A stretch of DNA of 64,000 bases from Seriola aureovittata (GCF_021018895.1 NC_079376.1:19070001-19134000); one strand, 5' to 3'. Counted from the stretch's first letter, positions 37,832 through 49,343 are shown. Notes: a model not told the origin generated them from the letters alone. Numbers and translations are program-made.

Positions 37832-38764
37832 GTGAGGGGCCAGAGTTTGACATTAGTAGTGTGGTCCCAGAGCACGTTGGTTGACTATCATGGCCTTAGC
37901 TGACTTTCTTTCCAAAATATTTGAGGACAGTACAAGCTGTGCATGTCTGAGTGTGTGTGCGCCTGTCTATCTCAGCGCTGGAGGGAGTGAGTCAATCACA
38001 GCAGCAGAAATCATCCCTGCGGGCGATCTGTCTCCACTCATGACAAGGCTCCTAAGGCACTTATCTTTCCTTCTCTGACTCATTCCATCTATCCATCCCT
38101 CCCTCAGTCCTCCCTCTATCTGCTCCTCCACCTCTTCCCATTCTCTCCTCCTATTCTCTATCACTCTGCCTCCCTCCCACGGTTTGTCTCGTGCCCTGGC
38201 ACTGCAATTAACTTCTCATCATCAAAGGGTGTAATGAAAAAGAAGGCGAGATAGAGAGTTAGACAGAGGTAGGGAAGCTGTGAGAGAGGGAAGATAAGAG
38301 GGATGAAGCCAGAGGAGCTGTGACTGAACAGAGGTGAAGCAGTGCCTCACATACACACTCACACGCACTCGCTTACACTTGTACACACTCACAGGTTCTC
38401 TTTTTTTTCCTCAAAATACACACTCTGTTAAACACAATCACACACACACACACACATAACTCGCACTCGCTCTCAGTCACTCTCACATTCCTGCGAGTTG
38501 CAGACAGAAATAGAGAAAGAGAGGGATGATATCCCCCCAGGAGATTTTTCTCTCCTCATTCCTTGTTTTTATTTCTCAACCCGTTTCTCCCTTCCTCTTT
38601 CACAGACGCACACACACTTGTTCACAGTCTCCCCCCTCCTCCTCCTTTTCTTTGAAGAACAAGAAGTATTGCTGTACATGCAGGGAAGCTGCTCTGTCGG
38701 TATTCTCGTTTTTTTTTTGTTATTTTTTTTTTTCACCCCCCCCAGTTCAGAGAGCTGTCAACTG

Positions 38765-38890
38765 TGACCGCTGTTGAAAGGATGTCAGCAAGAGAGACAG
38801 AGGGAGAGGGAGAGAGACACAAGGAGAGAGAGAGAGAGATTGAGACTGGGGGATGAAAGAGACAGTGAAAGAGGGAGGGGGAGATGTCGA
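38765..38890 (+). repeat. GA-rich purine tract
   Basis: Mostly AGAGAG/GGGAGA units with few pyrimidines. It sits next to CT-rich sequence at 38070-38170 and 38560-38660. Low-complexity DNA; the frames through it are not genes. Confidence 0.85.
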
Positions 38891-39603
38891 GATGGTTGGT
38901 CCCTACGGAGGGCAGAGGGAGTGATGGCATGCTTGTTTCTTTGTGCCCAAGCAAACGTAGCAACAGCAGCAGTGAGGGGAGGTGATGGAGAGGAAAATAG
39001 CTGAGGGTAAAAAAGCAGCTCAGGGGGGAAATGAGAAGGGCCAAAGCTGCTAATTAACCATGGCACTAGCGCTCAATAACAGTGACATAATTGGCCCTAG
39101 TTGGTGGTCCTTGGTGGGGGAGCCCTCAGCAGAGGAATCTAGCGCACACAAGTACAATGACAACACGCCATAAAATGTGAATAATCCATAATGTAACACA
39201 GTGGATTATGACCAAAACTGTAATAGCTGAGTAACAGGCTCCATCGGGCAGTGAGAGGACAATCATACCTCCTGCAGCTGGATCCTCCCTGTAGTTCAGC
39301 CATATGCAGCATTTGTTAGTAAATATTTGAAGTACACTGTATTGTCTTTTCTTTTTTCCCCAAGTATCACATCTGTACTTTCAGTCCATGTCACTGTTAA
39401 CTCACTCTGTTGGCCTGAGGCAAGTGTAGAAAATCACATGTTCTCTGATACACATGGAGTCACCATCTGATCCTCTTCACCTGTCGTACGTCGACTCATA
39501 TTGTTTCCAGATCCCACTCCCTTTGCACAGGTCCCTCCTCAACCAGTAGCAGTCGGTGTTTACATGTGGCCTCTGACATGCAAACACTGTCAGTTGGCAG
39601 TGT

Positions 39604-39671
39604 TAATTCAATTCAGTTTAATTTTATTTATATCAGATCATAACATACATTATCTCAAGGCACTTTGCCAT
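39604..39671. mobile_element. short repeat fragment
   Basis: TTCAATTCAGTTTAATTTTA followed by TTTATAT and ATTATCTCAAGGCACTTTGC matches a motif seen at the ends of many fish interspersed repeats. Only about 70 bp is preserved and the family is not certain. Confidence 0.45.
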
Positions 39672-41802
39672 CTGTGGGTGTGTGTAGTCCATTATGGGCA
39701 AAGTTGCAGATCAATGAGTTTGGCTTCTTTATGCACTATTTGATTTTCATATAATATTTACAAGTGTTTAATTTTCTGGACGGGCCAAAAATAAGCATTC
39801 TCATCTTGTTATTTTACCTCTATTCAGTTTCCCAATTTAACTACCTGAAAATGTACTATATACAAATATATAACTATATGTACATATACAGACATATCAC
39901 CAAGTCCTACATGTCGAATTTTGGACTGCTCATACCATGTTTACCCAGTGTGAGCAACATGTTAGAAGCAGCAGTCCTTATGCTCCGTGTACGTTTATAC
40001 AGGAAGTGTTTAAGCACAGTATTGAAACAAAAATACACAAAAAATGTAGTTATGCACATAAAACAGGAAAAAAAAACTTGGAGCATAAAGACGTAAAGGC
40101 TTGAGTTTATGTGCGTATGGCGCGAGTAAAACGCAAGCCTGTGTGGACAGCTTGATTGACTAAAACAGAAAACACGGCTGAAACACTTTCTGTGTAGACA
40201 TGCCATTAGTCTGTCCCCAGGGTGGTTTGTCACAGGGACATGCACCTTCACTACGACACATTGCCGATTAACTGGGGGCTCTTGTTCATGAGTTGGGATA
40301 AGATGGGGTGCAAAATTGACAAAATAGACAGATTAGTGCTTCAGCTGCAGTGATGCAGAAATAGTACCGGGCTGTTGTAGTTGACTGTTGATCTTAAAGC
40401 ATGTCTGATAAATCCTTAAAAGATACAAAATGTAAAGCTGTTCCATGTAATCCATTACTCCCTGCGGCTGGTAGATAGGTTCAGTGAGAACAGCACAGTC
40501 TGAGGTGTTTCAGTGGTTTTAGGTGTGTCTGATTAGTCTGTTAAAAGCAAACACTAGAAAAGCAGGCTACAGAAATAAAACTGTGCATCCAAGCAAAGCA
40601 GGGAGCTTATTGAAGCGGACATTTTAATCAGCTACCCAACAGGGGTAAGGCTGAGATGGTGTCGCCTCAGTTTGGTCTGTCAAGATGGGTTGTGGGCGAT
40701 GACATCTCCTCATGCGGGCAGGTGGAGGAGGGGCGGGAGAAGCTTTGAGCAGGAAAGGTGGTGAGAAGGAGGTCCAGCCGCTTATGCCTCAAACAGCTGG
40801 CTTTGCATTTTGCATGAAGGGGAGGAAACAACAGCGAACCAAATGACAGCCATTCACTGTGATCAAAAGGACGATATAGTTACAGACTTTGGCTCTCAGG
40901 CCCCTCGGTGTCTTGATGGTAAGACTCTGCTGTCAGATTTTAAAAACTTCAGTTGGTGGGTTAGTACTGCTCGCTGCCAAGTAATGTGTCGACCTCATGT
41001 TTCTTCTTATCTGCATCACTTATATTTAAAACATAATGCAATATGGCTTCAAATATTTGCATTGTTTAGGAACTGACAAAAATTAACATTCATTCAAATC
41101 AAACGGCCACTGTGTCTGTTGGATACCTCTTGTCAATTTGTTTGCTTTTTGCACTGGACCCACTGGCACAGTGAGTGCACATTTCCTCTTCTTCCCAGAT
41201 TTCCATGCTGTTGACATAGCGTCCCAGAGTATTTCCACGCGTGGGATCCATTTCACTGAACAAATTGGTGTCAAACATCTCGCTAACTCTCCTACCACCT
41301 AATCAATAGGGAATTCATGGTGTGAGTGGGTGTCATCTCTCCATCTGTGCCCCACTTGTTACGTATCACAGAGTTGCCAGCCATCTGCCAATTTTTAGTG
41401 CTCACCATTATCGTAGTTCAGTTTTGTCACACAGCTTGCACAGAAGCTGGTTACTCCTCCACGCAACACCAGCGTGTTTGCCAGAATCATAGACAAACTT
41501 GTTAACATTTACCACATCATTAGGAAGGCATATGCAAAATGCTTGTGAAATTTATGGAGATGACGTGTTCGCTGTTAATCTGCACAAATAGTCTACTGTT
41601 GCTGGTGCTGAATTTACTAATGATAAACTTATTAATTGACAGAACATTGAGGAATGCACTGTATGTACAAAAGTAACCTCATTTTATCACTCTGTTTCCA
41701 CATCTTTTGAGCTGGATATATATTTCTTTGATGAGAAATACAGCTGATTTCAGTGCTTTGTTGTCCACTTGATCATGCGATTTCCATTGTGCTTCTTTCC
41801 AG

Positions 41803-41975
41803 ACCGAAATTGGAGAGAGAGATGACCCTCGTTTTGTCCATGAATCCTTTCCTGGACCCAGAAGGAGACCCTCCGCTCTCCGCATATCAGCCCATATGGG
41901 AATCAGAGCGCTGCACCAAGACTTGCCTGTCAAACTCTGCCCCACCATGCAGCTCTGAAGAGCAAATTACACAAG
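41803..41975 (+). CDS. sertad4: sertad4 first coding exon
   Basis: Acceptor TTTCCAG ends at 41802. The exon carries 19 bases of 5' UTR, then ATG at 41822 (MTLVLSMNPFLDPEGDPPLS). Donor GTACGC starts at 41976, phase 1. The start is chosen because MTLVLSMN is the conserved N-terminus. Confidence 0.88.
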
Positions 41976-44900
41976 GTACGCACGCCAACACAGATGTTCA
42001 TTCAGTCATTTATTTAAGCTTGCCTTAATCAGATGCTGTTCCACAAAAAAAGATCAGACTGTGGTAGCTGAATAGATTGAAATAAGTCAGCTGTACAGAA
42101 GTACCAAACAGTCCTGGTGGTGACTTGATATGTGATATGGATTCTTCTTATAATTCAATCTATGGCCCTCTGGCTTCAAAATAAGAAGCTTTTTTGTGTG
42201 TTTAAATTATGAAAAAATACAGCAATATTTAGTCTCATGTCCAAGATGTGGTAACATTAAATAGTCCCATAGTGCATTTGATTTATGGTAGTGTTTTCTC
42301 TCTCTGCAGAACCTCCCTGTAGGCGAGTTCCTGATCATGTTTCAGTGTCAAGGATTGCATACTTCAAGAGAAAGTTCGTTGATGATGATGATGAGCCTTC
42401 CTTCAGTTTCAGGACATACTGCCAGACTGTAAGTATTAATACACTGATATTCCCAGTTCAGAGCATACAGTGCTAAATTACTTTATTTAGGGTTTCTGTG
42501 GCTGAATTTTAGACCTTAAAATGTCTTAAATACAATTTTGACGTCTTTAAAGTCTTAACAATTGATTGGTTACGATATTTGATATTTGAATTGATTATGA
42601 AGTTAATGTTGCTGTCATAATGTTGCATTAACTTCAGGTTTGCTTTTACATGCATTTTTGGGAAAAAATTGTATTGATCACAGTGTAACAAAACTACAAA
42701 ACAAAACCAACATGGAGCCAATAACCAATAATGCGAACTGTGCAGCCCAGTCAGAATTTATTGGAGCATACACAGCTAGTGTGTCGTGATGTGGTGTGTG
42801 AGCTGATGTGGTGTCTCCTCCCATAAAAAAAAAAACAAAATTCTGGGAGTAATAAGTTTGAATGATATATTGTATTAGACTGTACTTCTGCAAACAGGGA
42901 AGATCATTAAAAAAATCTCTTTTGGTCAAATTGTATGTTGAAGAAATCTCTGCTTGCCCATATAACAGTTATTGTTAAGTGAAGACATGCAGATCAAGAG
43001 AGATCATAATTCACTTTATAGTGTGCTTGACATTTCAGATGCTTATGAATCATCATAATTCTGTGTCTTAATGACGTACTTTTGCATGACTGCAGCTAGG
43101 GGTGGGCGATAAGGCAAAAATATCATATCACGATTTTTTAAAAATAAAATCACGATTTCGATTTTATCATGATCTTAAATTGGAAAAAGAAAAACAGACA
43201 ATTTAGACCAAAGAACCTTTCTTAACAGATTTTATTTCAAATAGTCGCAGTTTTGCCTGCATGTGCAAACAACGTAAAGTTTAAGTTAAACAACAACAAC
43301 ATTCTAATAAAGTGCACTCTTGCAAAAGTAGTAACATAAAGTAAAATATCAAAGACATTACTGACAGTCATTTAAACAGGATTTATTTATCAAAACACTA
43401 AATAGCTTATTGAAACGCAAAAATACAAACTAAAGTGACTGTGGTTATCTCTTTTAGTGCAACAGTTTTGAACAAAAAATATCAAACTGCAATGTGTATA
43501 ACCTGAATTATCTGTTAGCTGTTTGGCTCTCAGCATACTGCTTGGGGTGCTTCCTCTTCAGGTGATTAAACAGGTTCGTCGTGTTACCACGCGACGTGCA
43601 AACGGTTTCTGTGCAAACTTTGCAAATTACATTTGCTTGCGCTTGATAAGTTGCGGAAAATCCAAACCAATTCCATATAATGGAGGCGAAATTTTTTTAG
43701 CGACCAACTCCGTTTGGCTTTCAGCCATCGCTCTCCATGTGCTACCGCTACACACACAAACAAGGAGGCGGGTAGGAAAGCGCGTCACTGCCCGTAATTC
43801 GCTATGATTGGTTGGTCAGGTTGAAGTGCTACAGAGAAAATTAAATTTTATTTATGTAATGAACACATTTTGAACATTTTGAATTCTTGAAAAAATAATA
43901 ACAAAAAAAAGCAACACGCCGAGTTGAATGTTTCTTTCAAATGAATTAAAAAGCTGAACTATAATTATCCATGTAGCAAACAAAAGCAAAAAAATGCTGT
44001 GAGCCATCATCCTTATATCGCCTTTGGGCTTTCAGAGGGTGTAGCGGAGCCTTGACCTGAATTTAAAAAAAAATTGGGAAAAAAAGCACTGTGTCACTAA
44101 ACAATGAAAAATAAATATTTGCAAAATATCTGCATAAATATTTATTTTACCTGGTTAATGGGACTTCTGCTCCTGAACCTCTGCGCACAGCGTCTGCAAA
44201 TCGGGGCTGTACGAAGTCACTTTCATCTTTACGCAGGACTGTAAGCTGTCGTCTGTGAGGCGTGAGCGGTGTTTGTTTTTAATGTAGTTCATGCAAATGA
44301 ATCTGCCCTGGCATCATTAAATGTTCTATTTTCTTCAGATATTTTTCTTTGCTTACATTTTTCCATACTTGGCCTATCTGGGGTTGAAAGTCTCGACAAA
44401 TGGACGGCGTTTTGGCGGGTATACCGGCTTCCGCAAGTGTGGCGTTTATTTTGAGCAACGAAAAATAATAAAATATAATTTTATTTTAATATATCAAGAT
44501 CACAATAATCTTCCAATTTAGAACTAAAATTAAAAAAAAAGAATTAACACAAATAAAATACACTTCAATTAAATACTTATAATTTATTTTCCCAAGCCAC
44601 TCGGAGCCACAGTATAAGGATGAAAGAGCCGCATGCGGCTCCGAAGCCGCGGGTTGCCGACCCCTGCCCTAGACGATCCCACGATCTCTGCAGTTTGAAA
44701 GATCGTCTTCACGTTGTAATCCTTCATATCGTCATATCGCCCACCCCTAACTGAAGCATAATATCTATGCTTGCTCACCTGCACAGCTCTCTTTTAGAGG
44801 GCTTGTTTGCATTTTGATTTGCAACAATATCTTAGTTAAAAAGATGAAAATCGGTGGCATAATCTAATCTCATTGAATCAGCATCCCTTTTTTTTTTTTT

Positions 44901-45834
44901 TTAAATAATTGACCAAGTTACACAGATCTAATGGAATGCTGTCCTTCAGGTTGCACCAGTTTTGGAGGAGCGTGCCCACGTGCTGCGTCTCTCCCTGGAG
45001 AAGATGAGATTCATTGACGACCCTGAGGCCTTCCTCCGACGCTCCGTTCTTGTTAACAACCTCCTTCGGCGTCTGCGAGCTGAGATCCTGCTCCAGAGCA
45101 CTGACTGGTGCTTCCCACCAAACACAGCATTCGCCCCTGGCCCTTGCGTCCTCCCAGCCAGCACTAACCCTGCTCACCAGGCACTCCACGGAGCAGTACC
45201 CACCCGGATCTGCTTAGCACCACAGGTCGGACCGCCTTTCCGTAAGCGCTTCCGTATGGTCCGTGGAGGACAGGGGGATCTTCGCCCTGACTGTGCCCAG
45301 ACTTGCTGCTGCATCTACGCAGCGGCAGCTGCTGCAGGACACTACCTCCACCTCCCGTTCTCCATGTATGATGCAGCACTCTCTACCTGCCCATCCACAC
45401 CACACTCCTCCTCGTTTTTTCAGCTAGCTAGCCATAGTAAGTTAGGGTTGACAGTGGCCGTAGAAGAGCGTGATGATGAGGATGAAGATGTTGAAGAGGA
45501 GGATGAAAATGAAGAAGAAGATGAGAGGGAAGAGGAGGAGGAGGAGGAGGAGGAAGATGATGAAAGACAAGCAGGGCCGTCTATTGATGTTGTTAAAGAC
45601 AAGTCAAGCCAGAAAAGTAGGACTAGGACCTTGCTGGGTCATGCACACACAAGGAGAGAGGAGGACAGCTGCATGACAGGTAGAGTAGAAGAGGAGGAGG
45701 AGGGAGAGCAGGAGGAAGAAGAAGAGGAGGAAGACGAGGAGGAAGAGGAGCAGGTTGTGAGACCTTGTCAGTGGGCGTCAGACAGAGAGCTCCACAAGGT
45801 TAGCTTCTGGCACCGCAGGGCTCATAGACAATGA
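41822..45834 (+). CDS. sertad4: SERTA domain-containing protein 4 (three coding exons)
   Basis: Coding exons 41822-41975, 42310-42428 and 44950-45834 join in frame (1158 nt, 385 residues and TGA). The N-terminus MTLVLSMN is shared with mammalian SERTAD4, and so is the block RIAYFKRKFVDDDDE. The SERTA domain spans about residues 97-140 (EERAHVLRLSLEKMRFIDDP, then RRSVLVNNLLRRL). A Cys-rich block with GHYLHLPFSMYD follows, as in the human protein. SERTA proteins are small nuclear factors that act in transcription and cell-cycle control; the specific role of SERTAD4 is poorly known. The C-terminal third differs from the human one: two long Glu/Asp tracts (about residues 262-300 and 337-360) and a new tail. 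The neighbour syt14 upstream agrees with vertebrate synteny. Confidence 0.92.
42310..42428 (+). CDS. sertad4: sertad4 second coding exon
   Basis: Acceptor CTCTGCAG ends at 42309 and donor GTAAGT starts at 42429; phase 1 in, phase 0 out. It encodes EPPCRRVPDHVSVSRIAYFK and the acidic RKFVDDDDEPSF, ending CQT. Confidence 0.9.
43508..43728 (-). pseudogene. hAT transposase N-terminus, BED zinc finger (broken)
   Basis: Read on the minus strand it starts MAESQTELVAKK. Near the A/T run at about 43691-43697 the frame slips, and downstream it reads a typical BED finger: two Cys (VICKVC), then NLFNHLKRKHPKQYAESQ with the paired His, then TAA at 43508-43510. The frameshift and early stop show that it is dead. 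It resembles ZBED1-like hAT transposases. Confidence 0.75.
44033..44666 (-). mobile_element. second hAT fragment nested in the first
   Basis: The right end is the reverse complement of CAGGGGTCGGCAACCCGCGG, with a self-complementary GAGCCGCATGCGGCTC nearby. This is a terminus I recognise from a large fish hAT family. The left end is probably CAGAGGGTGTAGCGGAGCC at 44033. No clean 8-bp duplication was found, so the left border is uncertain. Confidence 0.55.
44155..44283 (-). pseudogene. hAT transposase C-terminal fragment
   Basis: The minus strand reads MNYIKNKHRSR, then LTDDSLQSCVKMKVTSYSPD, and ends EQKSH before TAA (44155-44157). This is the usual C-terminal end of GTF2IRD2-like hAT transposases. 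Upstream the frame is disrupted. It lies on the wrong side of the BED fragment to belong to the same gene, which supports two separate elements. Confidence 0.65.
44950..45834 (+). CDS. sertad4: sertad4 last coding exon: SERTA domain and acidic tail
   Basis: Acceptor TCCTTCAG ends at 44949 and the frame is open from VAPVLEERAHV to TGA at 45832-45834. It carries the SERTA helix region, the Cys/Ala block and both acidic tracts (DNA positions about 45460-45575 and 45686-45754, built of GAG/GAA/GAT codons). The antisense strand shows a matching Ser run, which is only a shadow of the acidic codons. Confidence 0.92.
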   Translation, partial: VAPVLEERAHVLRLSLEKMRFIDDPEAFLRRSVLVNNLLRRLRAEILLQSTDWCFPPNTAFAPGPCVLPASTNPAHQALHGAVPTRICLAPQVGPPFRKRFRMVRGGQGDLRPDCAQTCCCIYAAAAAAGHYLHLPFSMYDAALSTCPSTPHSSSFFQLASHSKLGLTVAVEERDDEDEDVEEEDENEEEDEREEEEEEEEEDDERQAGPSIDVVKDKSSQKSRTRTLLGHAHTRREEDSCMTGRVEEEEEGEQEEEEEEEDEEEEEQVVRPCQWASDRELHKVSFWHRRAHRQ

Positions 45835-46263
45835 TTGTGCTTTCTGAGAAATTACTTAAATTCTGTTTGAATGAAAATGTATTGATGACGACAACTGTCA
45901 TCAGTTGAAGATTATTCAGATGAAGGTGTGAGTTAACTACACTATTGTAATGCCAAGTCAGCTTTATTTTAATGGTCTAATATACTCTACACAGACAAAC
46001 TCAATTCAACTCTATTGCTAGTGTTACATTCAGATGAAAAATAGAAAATTCTTGGCCTCTCTTGGCACTGGAAACATTTCTCAAGCAATTATGAAGGCTA
46101 AGGTCACATGTGGTGGGATCTGAAATCCCAGAGGTGAAGTGAAGCTTGCTATTGCACTGTCTCCAAGACCATTTTGAAGCCCCACAGCACAAAACTGAAA
46201 GTCTCAAATGGGGCTTTATATTGGTGCAACGGTCTCATTTCAGGACCCTAAACAAGCCTATGA

Positions 46264-46269
46264 AATAAA
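46264..46269 (+). terminator. sertad4: candidate sertad4 polyadenylation signal
   Basis: AATAAA about 430 bp after the stop codon. Further AATAAA motifs follow, so the true end is uncertain. Confidence 0.3.
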
Positions 46270-47183
46270 GGGATGTGGATTTGCGAGTGGATGCTTCTGT
46301 GTGTTTATGTGTGCGTGTGTTTGCAAGATGATGTAGCATTTTAAAACTTGATTTTAGGCTGTTCTTTTTATCATTAAACATGGGTTACACATTATTATGT
46401 GTGCCTGTTGATTTTGATGCTGTCTCAGGCAATGGCGAGTGACTGTGCTGCAGCGGCGGCACATTATGTGTTCTTCACATTATTTTAAGAGACAACAATC
46501 ATAAACATTGGAAATGTTAAATCGCAATTTCAAGTGCCTTAGTGTTTTTATAGATACATGTATATTGTGTGTTAATGTAATTGTTCTTGTTACTAAGTAG
46601 CTATCTTTCATTCCAAATGACTGCGTTTGACTAAAACAGGGCATGTAGTTAAATGCAGGGATTCATTCAAATGTTAAAAGGTTAAAGTAATTTTAAATCA
46701 AACTAAATTTCCACACCCGAAAAGTGTTCTGTTTGTTTTTTAGATCAAAATGCATGTTTTCTAGCACTACCTGTCTTGACAATGCTCAAATGTAAAGCCA
46801 ACCTTAAAGGACAGTTGCAAAAGCCTTGAAAAGCAAAGTCAAAACATCATTTATATTTGTTTGATTCCAGCAGAAAAGGCTTGTTATGGTTCGGTAGGTC
46901 TGTCCATCGATGTTTATTTGCAAGAAATTATTTGAATCTAACAGCATGAAACAGGATCTCATACTATGAATTAAAGATTAAATGTCAGCATTATAATTAG
47001 ATACTGTAAATACATATACACCAATGTGTGTTTTGCTGTTATCCGCCCAATCATATTTTATCAAATCAAACAAGCAAATGTTTCATCATCAAGCAAGAAA
47101 CTCTTTTCTTTTATTTGAATCAAGAACTTTCAATATTAGCTGGAGCCTAATGGCTCTGGCCAAAAATGAATCTGTGCAGACCC

Positions 47184-47497
47184 CAGTGTTTCCCATACAT
47201 TGATTTATTTAAGGTGACCCACCACAATATCTCTTTTATGGGTAAGAGTATTGGTAACATCTTATTAAACTGAAGAGCTGCGCGCACCGCATCACTTCGC
47301 TCAGCCCCTCCTTGCCACGCTCTCACTCTCTATCTCACAAACACATCTGTCATAGTCTGGCCATCGAGAGTGCCGGGAGGAGCACCGCTGCATCGGTGGG
47401 CCATGAAAAAATTCATAAAGTTCTTACCATTTCTCTGCGTGTGTCTTTACCGGCCCTCTTTGTGTGTCTGTCATACAGGAATCTTTGGGAAACACTG
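47184..47497. mobile_element. short hAT-like MITE
   Basis: Inverted ends CAGTGTTTCCCATACATTGA at the left and the reverse complement CAGTGTTTCCCAAAGATTCC at the right. Flanks AGACCC and GGACCC may be a decayed target duplication. CAGTGTTTCCC is a frequent hAT terminus in fish. No coding capacity. Confidence 0.65.
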
Positions 47498-47614
47498 GAC
47501 CCCGTTAGCTTCGTATCACACCCCGAGCCGGGTTGCACAGGTAGCAGCTTGTCTCAGAAAAAGTCAAAATTAGCCTCATTCAGCAACTTTCTATTATCAT
47601 GATCAACAACATAC

Positions 47615-47878
47615 TTAAAGGAATATTTCAACATTTTGGGAAATAGGCTTATTTTCTCTCTTGCCGAGAGTTAAGTCAGAATATGGTTATCCCTTTCATG
47701 TCTGTACAGTAAATATGAAGCTGGAGCCAGGAGATGATTAGCTTAGAGGAAGAAATAGCTAGCCTGGCTCTGTCCTGAGGTAATAAAATTTGCCTACCAG
47801 CACCTCTAATCATCTCTCCTAACTCACCCCAAGAAAGCAAATAAAAATATTTCCCAAAATGTTGAACTATTCCTTTAA
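47615..47878. mobile_element. TTAAAGGAATA-family MITE with intact ends
   Basis: Starts TTAAAGGAATATTTCAACAT and ends with the near-perfect reverse complement, terminating ATTCCTTTAA. It is shorter than the other copies in the window, because the central part is deleted. TTAA at both ends would fit a piggyBac-type target, but this is only a suggestion. Confidence 0.75.
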
Positions 47879-49287
47879 CTATCACAGTATGCCCTGCCTT
47901 TGTAGAGTCACACCTGTGTGCGTTGCCCCAAGTTCCTGTCATTTTAAGCGTCTAGAATAATGCTTGGTAGAGTGAAATCACATTGGTTGTAGAAAATGAT
48001 CAGCCTGTCTGGGTATAAATTGATGAGTATATACTGTATGTCATTTTAAAATAAAATAAATAATAAGATGTACGACACCTTAGAGGAGCTGATGGACAGA
48101 TACGTTTTCTATGTGATTAAAAGAATCAAGGACAGATAGAATACCAAACCAGTTCTACTCTACTCATGTGAGCCCTTCTGTCATGATGGCATGATCAGTG
48201 GTTTCTTATTTGTTGGTGTGTCTCTTGTTTGGCACTTCTGAAAATTAGGGTCCTCACACTGATGACAAACCCAAACCAAAGTTGTTTTAAAAAAAAAAAA
48301 ATGGAAATAAATTTTTGTCAGTAGTGATTATTATTATTTTTTTTTTTTGTGATGTACTTAAGTCATTGGATGATCTCAGTTGGTTTGCGAGGTGGAATTA
48401 TTCCTGCCTTTTCCTATCTTTTTTTTGACGTACAAAACTGACAGTTTGCATCCCCGATGGCATTAGTGTCATATCTTCAACAAGACGAGTACCAGCCTAT
48501 TTAATTTTAATTCTCAAAACCCTGTGATTATCGGTGGTATTTTTCAAAAATGAAAGAATTTGACAAAGCAATATTTGTTTCTGAGACAAGAACATGTAAA
48601 ACTACATTGTCTGTTATTAAAAACAACAAAAGAGCAAGTCTGCTCTGATAATTTTATGTGATGTTCTGTGACAAGTGTAAAGATCAGTAAAAGAAATGTT
48701 GAAAAAATATTGCTTCCTCTTTTATTCCTTCACATAACAACCATGCTGATTTTTGCAGCTTTCAAATACAACACAATGAGATGTGTGTATGTGTTAATGT
48801 AGGTGTGTGAATTCCTCTTTATTGTCTTGCCTCCCTTCCTGTCTGCTGTTCAGTGGAGTGCGGCACTGCAGCTTATTGCACGCGCCAAATGTCTCTCAGG
48901 TGTCACTTTGCTGCTCGATTCTTGTTAATCTTTTTGACATTACGCTCAGAGCAGTCACCTCCGCACTGCTCCCTGCACTCTCTGTCTTATCTATTGTCCC
49001 TGCAATATTCACTTTTGTTGCAACATAAAACAGACCCTTCTACCTGTATCCCATATAACCTCTAGATATGTACTCTTTGTACTCTTCTATACTCTGTCTA
49101 CCAGCATAATGCAGTCTATGCTTACACTGTCACTGCGCCATCACTCGGCTTTAGGTTAAATGGTCTTTTGTTCCAGTAACAGTGCTCACTATGTGTGCCC
49201 TAATTACTGGATTATTTTCTAATACTGCACCGTTTTTGTGTGACATTGCTCCGGATTGCTTGAAAGCAGCTAAGCCATTATTGATAC

Positions 49288-49289
<2 letters not shown>

Positions 49290-49321
<32 letters not shown>

Positions 49322-49343
49322 TGTCTGTGTGTCTGTGTGTGTT
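49290..49343. repeat. GT microsatellite with CTGT interruptions
   Basis: Pure GT to 49320, then CTGTCTGTGTGTCTGTGTGTG. Confidence 0.95.

Larger units (their letters stand above)
28721..41802. other. non-coding DNA, probably sertad4 intron 1
   Basis: 13 kb without a recognisable exon on either strand. It contains TG/GA and CA microsatellites, a perfect 24-bp palindrome, a GA-rich tract and one short repeat fragment. Non-repetitive, GC-mixed patches at about 39.05-39.20 kb (starting GCTAATTAACCATGGCACTA) could be conserved regulatory elements, but this is not testable by eye. Confidence 0.55.
43097..44749 (-). mobile_element. hAT transposon remnant (BED-finger type)
   Basis: Terminal inverted repeats TAGGGGTGGGCGATA at 43097 and its reverse complement ending at 44749. 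Flanking 8-bp duplications are ACTGCAGC (43089-43096) and ACTGAAGC (44750-44757), 7 of 8 identical. Eight-base duplications are the hallmark of the hAT superfamily. It carries the start of a BED-finger transposase on the minus strand, and most of the gene is missing. It lies in the intron before the SERTA exon and appears to hold a second hAT fragment. Confidence 0.85.

Noticed and set aside
37881..39066. Several overlapping frames in CT/GA-rich DNA
   Set aside because: Ser/Leu/Pro and Arg/Glu strings from low-complexity purine/pyrimidine tracts; not genes.
45420..45602. Minus-strand poly-Ser reading frame
   Set aside because: Antisense shadow of the Glu/Asp codons of sertad4.
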